Shown here in pieces: positions 34,315 through 44,009 of a DNA stretch of 64,000 nucleotides. The position numbers and the translations under genes are program-made. The DNA lies in NCBI RefSeq assembly GCF_000948285.1, contig NZ_JYBP01000003.1, forward strand, positions 1,922,001 to 1,986,000. The letters run 5' to 3'. A model generated the notes under the pieces. It worked only from the letters and a program-made list of their open reading frames with translations, did no database searches and had not been told where the DNA came from. The stretch's first letter is position 1; every line of letters starts with the position of its first letter. This DNA comes from Geobacillus kaustophilus (GTDB lineage Bacteria; Bacillota; Bacilli; Bacillales; Anoxybacillaceae).

Positions 34315-36525
34315 TCATTCGTGCGGCTCGGCTTCTTTCCGCTCGGCCGCCTCTTTCTCCTTCTCCGCCGCCGCTTTCTCCCATTGGCGCGGCGGAGCCA
34401 ATTCAACGATTAAATAATCGCCTTTGCGCACCTCCGCTCCTGGACGAATGCTTTGGCTGACGACATAGCCGGTCCCTTTTGTGCTCGGCCGCAAGCCGAG
34501 AACGCCGGCCACTTTCATAGCGTCGCGCAGCGAGAAGCCGCGCAAATCCGGCATCGTTGCCGCCCCGTCCGTTTTCAACACGACCCGTTCGCCCAAAAGA
34601 ACGTGATCGCCGCCTTGCGGAAGCTGCTGCTCCACATATTTGCCGCGGCCGATCACAACCGGCACATATCCCTTTTCCTTCAGCTGCTCTGCTGCCGAAG
34701 CCGCCGGCTGGCCGATCCATGAATCAAGCGCCTGCGGTTCCGAAGTCTTTGCTTTCATTCGTTTTTCCCCGTTCGGTTCAATATGCAAATATTGCAAACT
34801 GCTTTTCATCACCGTCGTAAAAATTTGCGACACCGGCGCCGCTCCGGTTTCGGTCACATCGAGGTGCGGCTGTTGGACAGCGACATACATGAGAAGCTTC
34901 GGATCATCCGTCGGCGCCATGCCTAAAAACGAAAAAATGTAGTTTTCCCGTCCGGTCAAATAGCCCCCCGAAGCCGACGGAATTTGCGCCGTCCCCGTTT
35001 TGCCGGCGACGCGGTAGCCGTTGATTTGGTACGGACGGCCGGTGCCGTGTTCGGACGTGACGACCGTCTCTAAAATGGCGCGCACTTTGCGCGCGGTTTC
35101 CGCCGTAATCGGCTCGCCGACCACGGTCGGCCCATGATCGAGCACGACTTTGCCGCTGTCTGGGTCGACGACTTTCTCGATGACATACGGCTTCATCATT
35201 TTCCCATCGTTGGCGATCGCCGTCGCCGCTTGGATTTGCTGGATCGGCGTCACCGATGTCCCTTGGCCGAATCCGGTCGTAATTCGTTCGATCGGGTAGC
35301 GATAGCGGATTTGCCCGACCGCCTCATTCGGCAAATCGATGCCCGTTTTCCGGTCAAAATGGAAACGGTGCAAATATTGCAAAAACCGATCTTCGCCAAG
35401 CTTTTCTTTCACTAAAATCGAAAAGGCGACGTTTGAAGAGCGCTGCACCCCTTCATTAAACGTGATCGTCCCCCACCCAACATCGTTATGGTCGCGAATC
35501 GTATTCGGCCCCACTTTGTAAGAACCGGAGCGATACGTTTCGTTGCCGTTATACACTCCTTCGTTGATGGCCGCCGCGAGCGTGAACACTTTCATCGTCG
35601 ATCCCGGCTCATACGGATAGGAAATGGCGTCATTTAAAAAGTTCGTAATATCACGCTTGTTTGGGTCGAAGCTCGGACGCGTCGCCATCGCCAAAATTTT
35701 CCCTGTTTTTGGATCAGCGACGATGGCGATCATTTTTTTCGGCTTGTATTGCTTCTCGACACTGTTCATCGCATCTTCCAAAAACGATTGAATCTTTCCG
35801 TCGATCGTCAAATAGACGTTTGCCCCATTGTCCGGCTTGACAATGCGCTCTTTCCCCCCAGGGAGGCGGAAGCCTTTCACGTCGCCGGCAAACGACACAT
35901 AGCCGTCTTCTTCACGCAAATACCGGTCAAGCTCTTTTTCCACTCCCATTTTGCCGACCGTTTCGTTGGCTGCATTTTTTTGCGCATAGCCGATGACATG
36001 CGACGCAAACATGCCGTTCGGATAAAACCGGCTCGTGTCACGGATGAAAGCGATGCCTGGCAAATGGAGCGCCTCGATTTTTCGCTTCAGCTCAAAACTG
36101 ATGTTGCGGCCGTAGGCCCCAAACTCGACTTGCTTCGCTTTTTTGGTCAAAATGCGTTCCATCGCCTCGACGTCCATGCCAAGCAGCGGGGCGAGTTGTT
36201 CCGCTGTTTTTTTCGGATCGACCACATGGTGCGGATGATCTGGATCGGTGGTCATCTTCGGATCCAAAATGGCCACAACCGTATACGACGGTACATCTTC
36301 AGCCAAAATGGCGCCGTTGCGGTCGAAAATCGTTCCGCGCTTCGCTTTGATCGTCCGCGTTTGTTGATGCTGCCGCTCCGCGATCACAGCCAGCGTTTGG
36401 CCGTCCGCTTTGCCGGTCCATTCAAGCTGCACAAAGCGGGCGAACAACAGAGAAAAGAGGAAGCCGAACAGGCAAAACAGGATGAACGCTCCCTGATGGG
36501 TGTTGCGATGCTTTCTTGCCTCCAT
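34315..36525 (-). CDS. pbpB: Division transpeptidase PBP 2B
   Basis: 736 residues: membrane anchor (FILFCLFGFLFSLLFARFV), dimerisation domain (RGTIFDRNGAILAED), transpeptidase with STMK near residue 310, SSN and KTGTAQ, then two PASTA domains near the C-terminus and a Glu/Ala/Lys-rich tail. It is the class B septal transpeptidase of the divisome. ftsL ends 6 nt upstream. Confidence 0.97.
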   Translation of the reverse strand: MEARKHRNTHQGAFILFCLFGFLFSLLFARFVQLEWTGKADGQTLAVIAERQHQQTRTIKAKRGTIFDRNGAILAEDVPSYTVVAILDPKMTTDPDHPHHVVDPKKTAEQLAPLLGMDVEAMERILTKKAKQVEFGAYGRNISFELKRKIEALHLPGIAFIRDTSRFYPNGMFASHVIGYAQKNAANETVGKMGVEKELDRYLREEDGYVSFAGDVKGFRLPGGKERIVKPDNGANVYLTIDGKIQSFLEDAMNSVEKQYKPKKMIAIVADPKTGKILAMATRPSFDPNKRDITNFLNDAISYPYEPGSTMKVFTLAAAINEGVYNGNETYRSGSYKVGPNTIRDHNDVGWGTITFNEGVQRSSNVAFSILVKEKLGEDRFLQYLHRFHFDRKTGIDLPNEAVGQIRYRYPIERITTGFGQGTSVTPIQQIQAATAIANDGKMMKPYVIEKVVDPDSGKVVLDHGPTVVGEPITAETARKVRAILETVVTSEHGTGRPYQINGYRVAGKTGTAQIPSASGGYLTGRENYIFSFLGMAPTDDPKLLMYVAVQQPHLDVTETGAAPVSQIFTTVMKSSLQYLHIEPNGEKRMKAKTSEPQALDSWIGQPAASAAEQLKEKGYVPVVIGRGKYVEQQLPQGGDHVLLGERVVLKTDGAATMPDLRGFSLRDAMKVAGVLGLRPSTKGTGYVVSQSIRPGAEVRKGDYLIVELAPPRQWEKAAAEKEKEAAERKEAEPHE

Positions 36526-36531
36526 CGCCGA

Positions 36532-36888
36532 TCATTCCTGCACAACTTTCACATGGTTTTCGTTGAGCGACAAACCGAGCTCTTTTGCCTTTTGCAAAAT
36601 GCGCTCGTACGCGCTCAGCCGTTGCACCTCAACATATAGGTCATTGTTCTCCTTTTTCTGCTCGTCAATCGACGCCTCGAGCTTTTGCACACCTTTGTTC
36701 AATTCGTAAATGCGCACTTGGTTCGAGACGATATGAACCCCCGCATAGAAGACAAACAAGAAAAACAACATAAACAGCATCTTTTCAGCCAACGACAAGC
36801 GAAAGCGCTGCTTCCGCCGCGTCTTCGGGCTTGGCGGTCCCGCCGGATGTCGTTGTTCACGCGCAACTTTGACTGCTGCATCGTTCAC
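36532..36888 (-). CDS. ftsL: Division protein FtsL
   Basis: 118 residues from GTG 36888, which has GGAGGGG at the right distance and gives the usual FtsL length; upstream in-frame ATGs lack a ribosome site. A basic cytoplasmic tail is followed by one membrane helix (MLFMLFFLFVFYAGVHIV) and a leucine-zipper-like coiled coil (YELNKGVQKLEASIDEQKKE). It forms a complex with DivIB and DivIC. Confidence 0.93.
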   Translation of the reverse strand: MNDAAVKVAREQRHPAGPPSPKTRRKQRFRLSLAEKMLFMLFFLFVFYAGVHIVSNQVRIYELNKGVQKLEASIDEQKKENNDLYVEVQRLSAYERILQKAKELGLSLNENHVKVVQE

Positions 36889-36983
36889 ATTTTTCCCCTC
36901 CTGTTTCTCCATGCATTTGTTTTTCGCCGCAATGGGCGGCGCCCGCATTGAAATTGGTTGTGTTTCCCCGCTATTTTCGTCAT

Positions 36984-37916
36984 CTACAGTTTTTCGGCAA
37001 TGCGGAGTTTCGCCGAACGGGCGCGATGATTTCGTTCGAGCTCTTCCGCGGAAGGAACGATCGGTTTTTTTGTAATGATTTTCAGCACGGGGCGGTAGTC
37101 GTCGGGGAGAACCGGAAGCCCCGGGGGCAATGGCGGACTTTCGCTCGCCTTTTTAAACGTTTCTTTGCAAATGCGGTCTTCAAGCGAATGAAACGTAATG
37201 ACGCTCACCCGGCCGCCGGAGGCAAGCAGTTCAATCGCCTGCTCGAGCGCCTCGCGAAACGCCTCAAGTTCGTCGTTGACCGCGATGCGGAGCGCCTGAA
37301 AAATGCGTTTGGCCGGGTGTCCGCCGCTGCGGCGCGCCGGGGCGGGAATCGCCTCCTTGATCACTTCAACGAGCTCCCCGGTCGTTTCGATCGGCCTCGT
37401 GCGGCGCACTTCCTCGATTTTGCGCGCCACTTGCTTCGAAAACTTCTCTTCGCCGTAACGGAAAAAGATGCGGACGAGCTCCTCGTATGGCCAGCGGTTG
37501 ACAATCTCCGCCGCCGTCAGCCGCTGCTTGCGGTCCATCCGCATATCAAGCGGCGCATCGTGCTGATAGCTGAAGCCGCGCTCGGGTTCGTCAAGCTGCG
37601 GCGAAGAAACACCCAAATCAAACAAGACGCCGTCAACGGACTTGACGCCAAGCGCCGAAAGCTCCTCTTGCAAAAACCGGAAGTTCCGGTGCACAAACTG
37701 CACTTGCGGGCCGTAGCGGGCGAGCCGTTCGCGCGCATGCATGATGGCGGCTTCGTCTTGGTCAAAGGCAAACAGCTTCCCACATTCCGACAAACGGGAG
37801 AGCAAATATTCGCTATGGCCGCCGCCGCCCAGCGTACAATCGACGTAAATGCCGTCAGGGCGGATGTTCAGCCCATCGACTGCCTCTTTCAGCAACACTG
37901 TTGTATGTTGAAACAC
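36984..37916 (-). CDS. rsmH: 16S rRNA (cytosine1402-N4)-methyltransferase
   Basis: 310 residues from GTG 37916 ([16 protein letters not shown], as in homologues; AAGGTGG upstream). SAM-binding motifs are [16 protein letters not shown] and [20 protein letters not shown], and the C-terminus has [13 protein letters not shown]. It is first gene of the division cluster here; mraZ, usually ahead of it, is absent. Confidence 0.97.
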   Translation of the reverse strand: MFQHTTVLLKEAVDGLNIRPDGIYVDCTLGGGGHSEYLLSRLSECGKLFAFDQDEAAIMHARERLARYGPQVQFVHRNFRFLQEELSALGVKSVDGVLFDLGVSSPQLDEPERGFSYQHDAPLDMRMDRKQRLTAAEIVNRWPYEELVRIFFRYGEEKFSKQVARKIEEVRRTRPIETTGELVEVIKEAIPAPARRSGGHPAKRIFQALRIAVNDELEAFREALEQAIELLASGGRVSVITFHSLEDRICKETFKKASESPPLPPGLPVLPDDYRPVLKIITKKPIVPSAEELERNHRARSAKLRIAEKL

Positions 37917-38136
37917 ATGTCCACCACCTTCGTTGCGTAAAGCCACACTCACATCGGCCAGTGGCCGCCTCCTTATTATATCGCAAAGATGGACAAAATT
38001 TTAGCTTTTTTTGTAAAAAAACGTCCTTTTTTGTTTCTTTTTGTCGGACGCGCCAATCACGGCCATCTTGGCGGTTTCACCCCCTTTACTTTTATTTCCA
38101 TTCAATAAACGTTGTTTTTTACAATTCATTTCACAC
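37917..38136 (-). other. rsmH upstream region in place of mraZ
   Basis: AT-rich with a TATAAT at 37979-37974 (no clear -35) and an AAGGAGG some 50 nt before the rsmH start. A 21-codon frame beginning at about 38065 (MAVIGASDKKKQKR) sits behind AAAGGGGGTGA; its VIGAS recalls MraZ VIGVSN only weakly. No complete gene. Confidence 0.4.
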
Positions 38137-38162
38137 AAAAAAAATCCTGCACAAAGCAGGAT
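38137..38162 (-). terminator. bshC terminator
   Basis: ATCCTGC/GCAGGAT stem (38144-38150 with 38156-38162) followed by eight T on the minus strand. Confidence 0.9.
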
Positions 38163-38193
38163 GTTTCTTTTCGACTTTTTCTTTGAAAAAGCC

Positions 38194-39822
38194 TCACATA
38201 TATACAATTTTATGCATTCCATTGCTGGAGCCGCGAATCGCCAAAAGTTTTTCTACAAAATTAAATCCGTAGCGGTTGATGTAATAAAACACATTCCAAA
38301 CCCGCTCCTGGAACGCGCCGTTCGGCCGAAGCGACGTCTCGATGCGCCAAAATTTCCGCCACTCCGTCTCGTGTTTGCGCAGCAACGCCCGCTCGAACGC
38401 GTGCTGAAGAAACTCGATTTGCGCCTGAATGATGGCGGCATTTTTCGCCACCAATCCCTCCAATCCACGGTCAATCGCCACCCCAAGTTCACGGAGCGGC
38501 CGGTGCGCCGCTTCGATGTCCTCCCTCGCTTTGGCAAACGCCGAAGCAAGCGGCGCTTGAGCAGTCGCCTCCCGCCACCGCCGCTTCGCTTCCTCAAGCC
38601 GCCCGGTCAACACGTCAGCCGCCTCAAGGCCGATATCGGACAGGTCGGTTTGCAGCGAACGGCTGACGAGCGTCGCCTGCAGGCGCGGCACGACCGGAGG
38701 CATCTCCAGGTCGAATAGCGGAAACGCTCCTTTCAACTCCGCCCAATAAGCGATCTCACCTGGGCCGGCAACAAAAGCGAGCGTCGGCAGCAAATACTCC
38801 TGCATGAGCGGACGGGTGACGACGTTGTTGCTGAAACAGGACGGCTTCGTTTCAGCAAGCTCAAGCAGCTCTTCTCTTGTCCAAACGAGAGTTCCCGCTT
38901 TATTGTGAAACAGGCCGCGTTCCTCATCATACTGCAAAAGCGAACGTTCACGGCCGTCGTAATAAAACAAGTTGGCCGCGTCACGACCGATTTCAATCAG
39001 CGGCGCATATCCGAGCGTGCGCAACGCCTCTTGCTGAGCGAGCACCGCGGCCGTCACATCGCGATGGCGTTCAATGAGCGCGGCGAAAAAGCGGCGCTCA
39101 AGCGGCCGCACCGCCGCATCGCCAGCGTTCAAAACAACTAAACCGTGATCAGCGAACAGCCGGAGCACAATGACGGCAAAAAAGTCGACAAACGTGCGCG
39201 CCTCATCAAGACACGATGACAAAAAGGAGAGCAGCTCATTCGTCACGTCCGTTTCCCCATACGTTTTGACGACGCGCTCGACCCACTCTTTCGCCACCCT
39301 CCGGTCGAGCGGCACATCGGCGGCCATCCGCTTTTCGTTCGGCTTATGCGGATATATTGCTTTTTTGACCTCTCCTTCTTCCACGACGTAGACATGATCG
39401 ATTTCCGCGATGTCATGGTCTTCGCCGGCGATCCAAAACAGCGGCACGACAGGCACGCCCAGTTTTCGTTCCTGCTCTTTGGCAAGCTGGATGATGGTGA
39501 TGATCTTATAAATCGTATACAGCGGTCCGGTCAACAGTCCGGCTTGCTGTCCGCCGACGATGACAACGCTCCGTTCATCACGCAACTTCTCGATGTTCGC
39601 CATCGTGGCTGCACTCGCCGAGAAACTGCGGTGATAAGCATGCAAATAATCTGCCAGGCCGTTTCGATCGTATGTTCTTCTTTGCAAATGGGCCAACCGC
39701 CGACAAAATGCCTCATCATCCGCCTGGGCATAAGCGAAGCCGCTCTCTGCTGGAAACGCGCCGGCTATGTAATCAGCCGCCAGCTTCGTTGCCGCTGGCA
39801 GCGGAATCTCGCGAACTTCCAT
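38194..39822 (-). CDS. bshC: Bacillithiol biosynthesis cysteine ligase BshC
   Basis: 542 residues from ATG 39822 (GGGAG nine bases upstream), close to the B. subtilis length. Conserved are VIVGGQQAGLLTGPLYTIYKI, PVVPLFWIAGEDHDIAEIDHVYV and ELKGAFPLFDLEMPPVVPR. It is thought to add cysteine to GlcN-malate in the last step of bacillithiol synthesis. Bacillithiol is the Firmicute low-molecular-weight thiol, which supports the taxonomic call. Confidence 0.96.
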   Translation of the reverse strand: MEVREIPLPAATKLAADYIAGAFPAESGFAYAQADDEAFCRRLAHLQRRTYDRNGLADYLHAYHRSFSASAATMANIEKLRDERSVVIVGGQQAGLLTGPLYTIYKIITIIQLAKEQERKLGVPVVPLFWIAGEDHDIAEIDHVYVVEEGEVKKAIYPHKPNEKRMAADVPLDRRVAKEWVERVVKTYGETDVTNELLSFLSSCLDEARTFVDFFAVIVLRLFADHGLVVLNAGDAAVRPLERRFFAALIERHRDVTAAVLAQQEALRTLGYAPLIEIGRDAANLFYYDGRERSLLQYDEERGLFHNKAGTLVWTREELLELAETKPSCFSNNVVTRPLMQEYLLPTLAFVAGPGEIAYWAELKGAFPLFDLEMPPVVPRLQATLVSRSLQTDLSDIGLEAADVLTGRLEEAKRRWREATAQAPLASAFAKAREDIEAAHRPLRELGVAIDRGLEGLVAKNAAIIQAQIEFLQHAFERALLRKHETEWRKFWRIETSLRPNGAFQERVWNVFYYINRYGFNFVEKLLAIRGSSNGMHKIVYM

Positions 39823-39905
39823 GGCCAAAAACTCCCTTTCCTATGTATTCTTCCATGAGTATAGCACGTTTGGCGTCAAGAGAAAAAAGGCTTGCTCAAG
39901 CCGAG

Positions 39906-40292
39906 CTAAAGGCTTATAGCAACGCGCATGGCCATGCCGTATACAAGCAGCCCGGCGTAAAGGGAGGCAAAAATGAGAAAACTCGCCCGCCAAAAGACGC
40001 GGAACACCGTCCGCAAATGAAAGTCCGCCTTTTTCCGCCAATAGCCAAGCGCGATCGCCGCGTGCAGACCAAACAAAAAGAGAAGAAGAGGAACGAAGTA
40101 CGATTTCCCAAACAGCACTGTCAGCAAAAAATAGACAGCGGCGATGAAAAAAACAGTCGCAGCGTTGACCGCGGCGTAAAACGCCGCCCGCCTCCGCCTG
40201 CCGACCAAGCGTGCTCCGAAGTAGACGAGCAAAAACAGCAGAAGCGGCGCGGTCACAAACGTCGCCAGCGTTGAAGCGAGCCAATCACCCAT
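39906..40292 (-). CDS. DUF3397 integral membrane protein
   Basis: 128 residues with four predicted membrane helices (residues ~8-27, 38-62, 66-84, 100-120) and a basic loop GRRRRAAF. It resembles the DUF3397 family found next to panE and bshC in Bacillaceae. Function unknown. Its ATG overlaps the panE stop by 8 nt, so the two are coupled. Confidence 0.8.
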   Translation of the reverse strand: MGDWLASTLATFVTAPLLLFLLVYFGARLVGRRRRAAFYAAVNAATVFFIAAVYFLLTVLFGKSYFVPLLLFLFGLHAAIALGYWRKKADFHLRTVFRVFWRASFLIFASLYAGLLVYGMAMRVAISL

Positions 40293-41175
40293 CCGTCTCT
40301 CCCCCTTCCTTCCCTTTCACCGCGCAAAAGACAAAGCGGACGACCGGCAGCATAGCGCCGCGCGCTTCCCCTTGTTTCAACACATAGCCCAAAATGGCGT
40401 CAATCTCCGTCCGGCGCCCGTTCGCCAAGTCCATATACATCGACGAATAGTTGTCCGCTGTTTTTCGGCATATGCGGACGACGCGCTCCCATGCCCGATT
40501 GGCGTCTTCAAGCGGCAGCACGTTCTGCACCTCATCAAACAGCTGCCTCATCATATCGCGGTACGGAGCCTTCTCCAGCAACGCCCCGTTTTTCACTTGC
40601 AATAGAGCGGTGAGCGGATTGATGACTGCGTTGACGACAAGCTTGTCCACAAGAATGCGCTCCCAATCATCCGCCCATTCGATCGGAAAGCCGCGCTCCC
40701 CTTCCCGAAGCTCCCGGGCGTCGCCAAGTGAACCGTAGCGGGAAGCAAGTGTCAGCTTTCCGGCGCCTGTATGCGCCACCGTCCGGTCATCTAGCTTCAT
40801 TGCGCCATGCTCCACGACGCCAACGAGGACATTTTTGTCGGCAAACATAGTCAACTGCTCGAGATGCCCCATGCCGTTTTGCAAAAAAACGAGCGTGCGA
40901 ACGCGGCGAAACGCGTCGATTTGCGCACAGACGGAAGCAAGATCGTACTGTTTGACGGTCACAAACACGAGCGGCTCGTCCAGCTCCGCTCCAGCAAACG
41001 GTTGCGCGCGCACCGCCACGACCGATGTCTCGCCATCTTTTTTCAGCGCCACACCATGCTCGGTAAGCTGCCTTGCTTGGGACGGACGCCTCGTATAGAC
41101 CGTCACCCCATGGCGCCGCCCAAGATAAGCGGCGAGCAGCAATCCGACTGCTCCGCCGCCGACAATCCCGATGTT
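40285..41175 (-). CDS. panE: 2-dehydropantoate 2-reductase
   Basis: 296 residues from GTG 41175 (GGGGAG about five bases upstream); the product begins with the Rossmann motif MNIGIVGGGAVGLLLA. Catalytic and substrate residues are in DKLVVNAVINPLTALLQVKNG and NYSSMYMDLANGRRTEIDAILG. It reduces ketopantoate to pantoate with NADPH for coenzyme A; coaD of the same pathway is at 48515. Confidence 0.93.
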   Translation of the reverse strand, partial: NIGIVGGGAVGLLLAAYLGRRHGVTVYTRRPSQARQLTEHGVALKKDGETSVVAVRAQPFAGAELDEPLVFVTVKQYDLASVCAQIDAFRRVRTLVFLQNGMGHLEQLTMFADKNVLVGVVEHGAMKLDDRTVAHTGAGKLTLASRYGSLGDARELREGERGFPIEWADDWERILVDKLVVNAVINPLTALLQVKNGALLEKAPYRDMMRQLFDEVQNVLPLEDANRAWERVVRICRKTADNYSSMYMDLANGRRTEIDAILGYVLKQGEARGAMLPVVRFVFCAVKGKEGGETDG

Positions 41176-41248
41176 CACCCCTTCTCCCCCGCTTTCTTGC
41201 AACATGGCGTTAGCCTTATTTTAGCAGAGATCTTCTTCTTCCGTTAAG

Positions 41249-41274
41249 AAAAAAAGCCGGCAAAAAGCCAGCCT
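41249..41274 (-). terminator. Terminator of the RsfA-type gene
   Basis: GCTGGC/GCCGGC stem with one G-T pair and a TTTTT loop, then a run of seven T on the minus strand, directly after the stop. Confidence 0.65.
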
Positions 41275-41853
41275 TTACCCTTCGCCGGCGCCTTCAGCCG
41301 CTGCATTCGGCGCCGGTTTCCCGCTGTCTGTCACCATTTTGCGCGCCCGCTCCATAATCGCGAGCAGCGTTTTGTACTCCTCTTGGATGGCAGCCAGCTG
41401 TTTTTGCAGCGCTTCTTTTTCCATTTGCAGCTTCGTCACCATTTGCTGCAGCTGCTCCATATCGTTTTTGAGAGCCCGGTTTTCATCGGCCGTCCGTCGG
41501 GCGTCGCGCGCCTTTTGCTCCTCAGCCTGCAAAAAGGCCAGCACTTCCGCCCATGACAAATGGCTTTTGACTGCCGCTTCCACCTTCGCCTGCCCCTCGC
41601 TTTCCTTTGTCGATGCGGTTTCTTTTTTTCGCATCTTCCGTTCTTGCTTGGCTTGCTCAATCTCCTCCTTGTACTGCTTGCGAACGCACGAATTCCAGCG
41701 AAATCCGCACGCTGCAGCCGTCCGCGACAAGCGCCGCCCGACTTCAGCAAACGCCTCCAGCTGGGTGCCGCCTTCGCGAATATACTGAAGCACGACATTC
41801 GCCAACAACTCATCTTCTTCTTTCGTCCATGCGTCTTGACGCACCCCCGTCAT
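41275..41853 (-). CDS. ylbO: RsfA-family prespore-specific regulator
   Basis: 192 residues. The N-terminus is a Myb/SANT-like DNA-binding domain ([47 protein letters not shown]), followed by a long coiled coil (~100-175) and an Ala/Gly-rich tail. In B. subtilis RsfA tunes part of the sigma-F regulon; the position between rpmF and panE corresponds to ylbO. Confidence 0.9.
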   Translation of the reverse strand: MTGVRQDAWTKEEDELLANVVLQYIREGGTQLEAFAEVGRRLSRTAAACGFRWNSCVRKQYKEEIEQAKQERKMRKKETASTKESEGQAKVEAAVKSHLSWAEVLAFLQAEEQKARDARRTADENRALKNDMEQLQQMVTKLQMEKEALQKQLAAIQEEYKTLLAIMERARKMVTDSGKPAPNAAAEGAGEG

Positions 41854-41923
41854 CTCCTTCCCCCCCCTTATCGCCGCTTTGTCATTATATGTATGCGGCT
41901 AGTAGAAACGGTAGAAGGAAAAA

Positions 41924-42679
41924 TTACTTCTTGCGCAAAAAAGAACGCAATGCCTGTTCATGTTCGGCCGACCCCCACAGCTCGGCGCAACGGGCGATCT
42001 CGGCGAAAAACTGCTCGCGAAACCAAGCTGTTCGCCACGTTTCGCCGGCTGCGGCCTTATATGCCTGCAAGACGGAAAGCGACCGCTCTGCATAAGGCGC
42101 CAGCCGCTCGCGCCATTGTTCCCGCCAACGTTCGGCTGATAGGATGGCGTCGGCCCAGCCGCATGCCTCCATCTCCTCCGCTGTCATCGGCTCGGCGCGC
42201 AGCAATAGATCAAGCGCCCGCCCATATGGAAGTTTGGCAAACAGCATCGACGCGCCGCCCCAGCCGGTCGTAATGCCAAGACGGCCTTGTACGAATCCAA
42301 TTCGGCTTCCTTCTTTAACAAAGCGGAAATCGCAGGCGGTCGCCAGCTCGCAGCCGCCTCCCATCGCCGTTCCATTGACCAAGGCGGCCGTCGGCTTCGG
42401 AAACGTCATCAGCCTGTACAGCAGCTCTCCCATGCGCATGAGCATCTGTCTTGCCTCCGTGCCGCGCAAATGCCCAAACTCGCTCAAATCGCCGCCGGAA
42501 CAAAACGCCTCGCTGCCAGAGCCAGTAATGGCGAACACTTTCACTTGTGGATCAGCCGCTGCCTGTTCCATCCCCTCTTCAAGCGCCTCCATCACGGCAA
42601 AATTGATCGCATTTCGTTTCTCTGGACGGCAAATCGTAAACAGCGCAATGCCGTCATGATGCTCCAACATTGCTTCCAT
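41924..42679 (-). CDS. Enoyl-CoA hydratase/isomerase family protein
   Basis: 251 residues from ATG 42679 (AAAGGAG upstream). Crotonase-fold motifs are CRPEKRNAINFAVMEAL, the oxyanion-hole region AFCSGGDLSEFG and LVNGTAMGGGCELATACDFRF. The second catalytic Glu of classical hydratases is not evident (GRLGITTGWGG), so the exact reaction is uncertain. It is an insertion relative to the B. subtilis order, between rpmF and ylbO. Confidence 0.88.
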   Translation of the reverse strand: MEAMLEHHDGIALFTICRPEKRNAINFAVMEALEEGMEQAAADPQVKVFAITGSGSEAFCSGGDLSEFGHLRGTEARQMLMRMGELLYRLMTFPKPTAALVNGTAMGGGCELATACDFRFVKEGSRIGFVQGRLGITTGWGGASMLFAKLPYGRALDLLLRAEPMTAEEMEACGWADAILSAERWREQWRERLAPYAERSLSVLQAYKAAAGETWRTAWFREQFFAEIARCAELWGSAEHEQALRSFLRKK

Positions 42680-42793
42680 GAGTACGTTTCTCCTTTCTTC
42701 ATCTAAATAAATTGGGCGCGTCGTCCTCAAATTCCTGCCTCACGACGAAAAAACTGCCGCCTGGACGAACAGCGTTGATTTTTTGCAGATAAT

Positions 42794-42823
42794 CAAAAAG
42801 GCTGTCCTCTTTTCGGACAGCCT
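42794..42823 (-). terminator. rpmF terminator
   Basis: Nine-base-pair stem AGGCTGTCC/GGACAGCCT (42799-42807 with 42815-42823) followed by TTTTT on the minus strand. Confidence 0.9.
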
Positions 42824-42841
42824 GTCGTTCGATGTCGGCCA

Positions 42842-43015
42842 TTATTTGTTGACGACATCTCTTCCTTTGTATGTTCCGCATGCTTTGCAGACGCGGTGCG
42901 CCAATTTCCATTCGCCGCAGTTCGGGCATTGCACCATGCCTGGCACTTGCAGTTTAAAGTGCGTGCGGCGCAGCCGTTTTCTCGTTTTCGATGTTCTTCT
43001 AAAAGGTACTGCCAT
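42842..43015 (-). CDS. rpmF: 50S ribosomal protein L32
   Basis: 57 residues from ATG 43015, after GGAGGTGGGAATG. Basic N-terminus [19 protein letters not shown] and an intact zinc ribbon (CPNCGEW ... CKACGTY), so it is the zinc-binding type. It is cotranscribed with ylbN upstream. Confidence 0.98.
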   Translation of the reverse strand: MAVPFRRTSKTRKRLRRTHFKLQVPGMVQCPNCGEWKLAHRVCKACGTYKGRDVVNK

Positions 43016-43160
43016 CATTCCCACCTCCTTGTCGGGCGCATTTTGCCATATCCATGCCGGCGGATCAATCAGCCCCGAGGCCGCCGTCCGCCGGCACACA
43101 AGGCGGCTGCCGGACGGTGCGCAATATTCGGCGCCATCGGCCGGCAACGCCGACTCACGA

Positions 43161-43700
43161 TCATTCCTCTCGTTTTTCCTCGAAAAACTTGGCCAGCCCT
43201 GCAAGGCGAGGATCTACTTTCTTTTCCCGCTCTTGCATCGCTTTCTCCCATTCTTCTTCCGACAGAACGTCCCATCCTTCCCCATGTTGCGGCGCTCCGC
43301 CGACAACCGGCCCTTCAGCGATCAGCTGCAACGGAATTTCAAGCAAAATCAACTCGCGGATGATGGGATTCAAATCAATCGTGTCCCCCGCCACCATATG
43401 GATGTCCTCATCGGTCTTCACAATGCCGCTGCCATCCGCAAAAAACGTCTCCGTCGTCTGAATGGAAAACGGATACGTCACATCGACAAGCGTCCGCGAA
43501 CAAGGCAACACCATCGTTCCGGACAACGTCAAATGAAACGTGAATTTTGCCGATCCGACATCCGCTTTTCCTCGGACGTGCACCGGCGAAATATCGCGGA
43601 TCAACGTGTCAATTTGTTTTAAATCGGACACATCGACCGTCTCATCAATCGCCATTTCCTTATGTTGAAAACGGCGAAGCTGTTGGACCGTCCATTTCAT
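43161..43700 (-). CDS. ylbN: YceD/DUF177 protein YlbN
   Basis: 179 residues ([53 protein letters not shown]). The DUF177 family lies before rpmF in most bacteria and is linked to 23S rRNA accumulation. The usual C-terminal Cys pair of the family is missing, as in other Bacillus YlbN. GAGGTGATGAT precedes the ATG, and a perfect sigma-A promoter lies just upstream. Confidence 0.93.
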   Translation of the reverse strand: MKWTVQQLRRFQHKEMAIDETVDVSDLKQIDTLIRDISPVHVRGKADVGSAKFTFHLTLSGTMVLPCSRTLVDVTYPFSIQTTETFFADGSGIVKTDEDIHMVAGDTIDLNPIIRELILLEIPLQLIAEGPVVGGAPQHGEGWDVLSEEEWEKAMQEREKKVDPRLAGLAKFFEEKREE

Positions 43701-43726
43701 ATCATCACCTCAAGGCAACGAATAAA

Positions 43727-43755
43727 ATTATACGTTTCGTTTCTAGTTTTGTCAA
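43727..43755 (-). promoter_or_regulatory. Consensus sigma-A promoter of ylbN-rpmF
   Basis: TTGACA at 43755-43750 and TATAAT at 43732-43727 with a 17-bp mixed-sequence spacer. It fits strong, growth-related expression of a ribosomal protein gene. The rest of the gap up to 44009 shows no gene. Confidence 0.9.
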
Positions 43756-44009
43756 TGTTTTTTCTTTACAACCACTCATTCCTTGGGAAAAGAACGGCAT
43801 ACTCCCATCATTTCCAAATGCCATTCCGAACATGCACGGTCGGCGCTCGGACATCGGAAAACGGCCGACCGCTTCGTTTCTTTTGCTGTTCTCACCGCAT
43901 GCTGCCGTTGATCTTCGCCGCTTTCTATTCCATACTAAGTTCAGATAGAATAGACAGCCATTTCGTTGCGGCCACACCGCGCGAATCGCTATGAAAGGAG
44001 CGAAAAAAA

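Noticed and set aside
36948-37940. 330-codon open frame on the plus strand
   Set aside because: Antisense to rsmH; no supporting signals.
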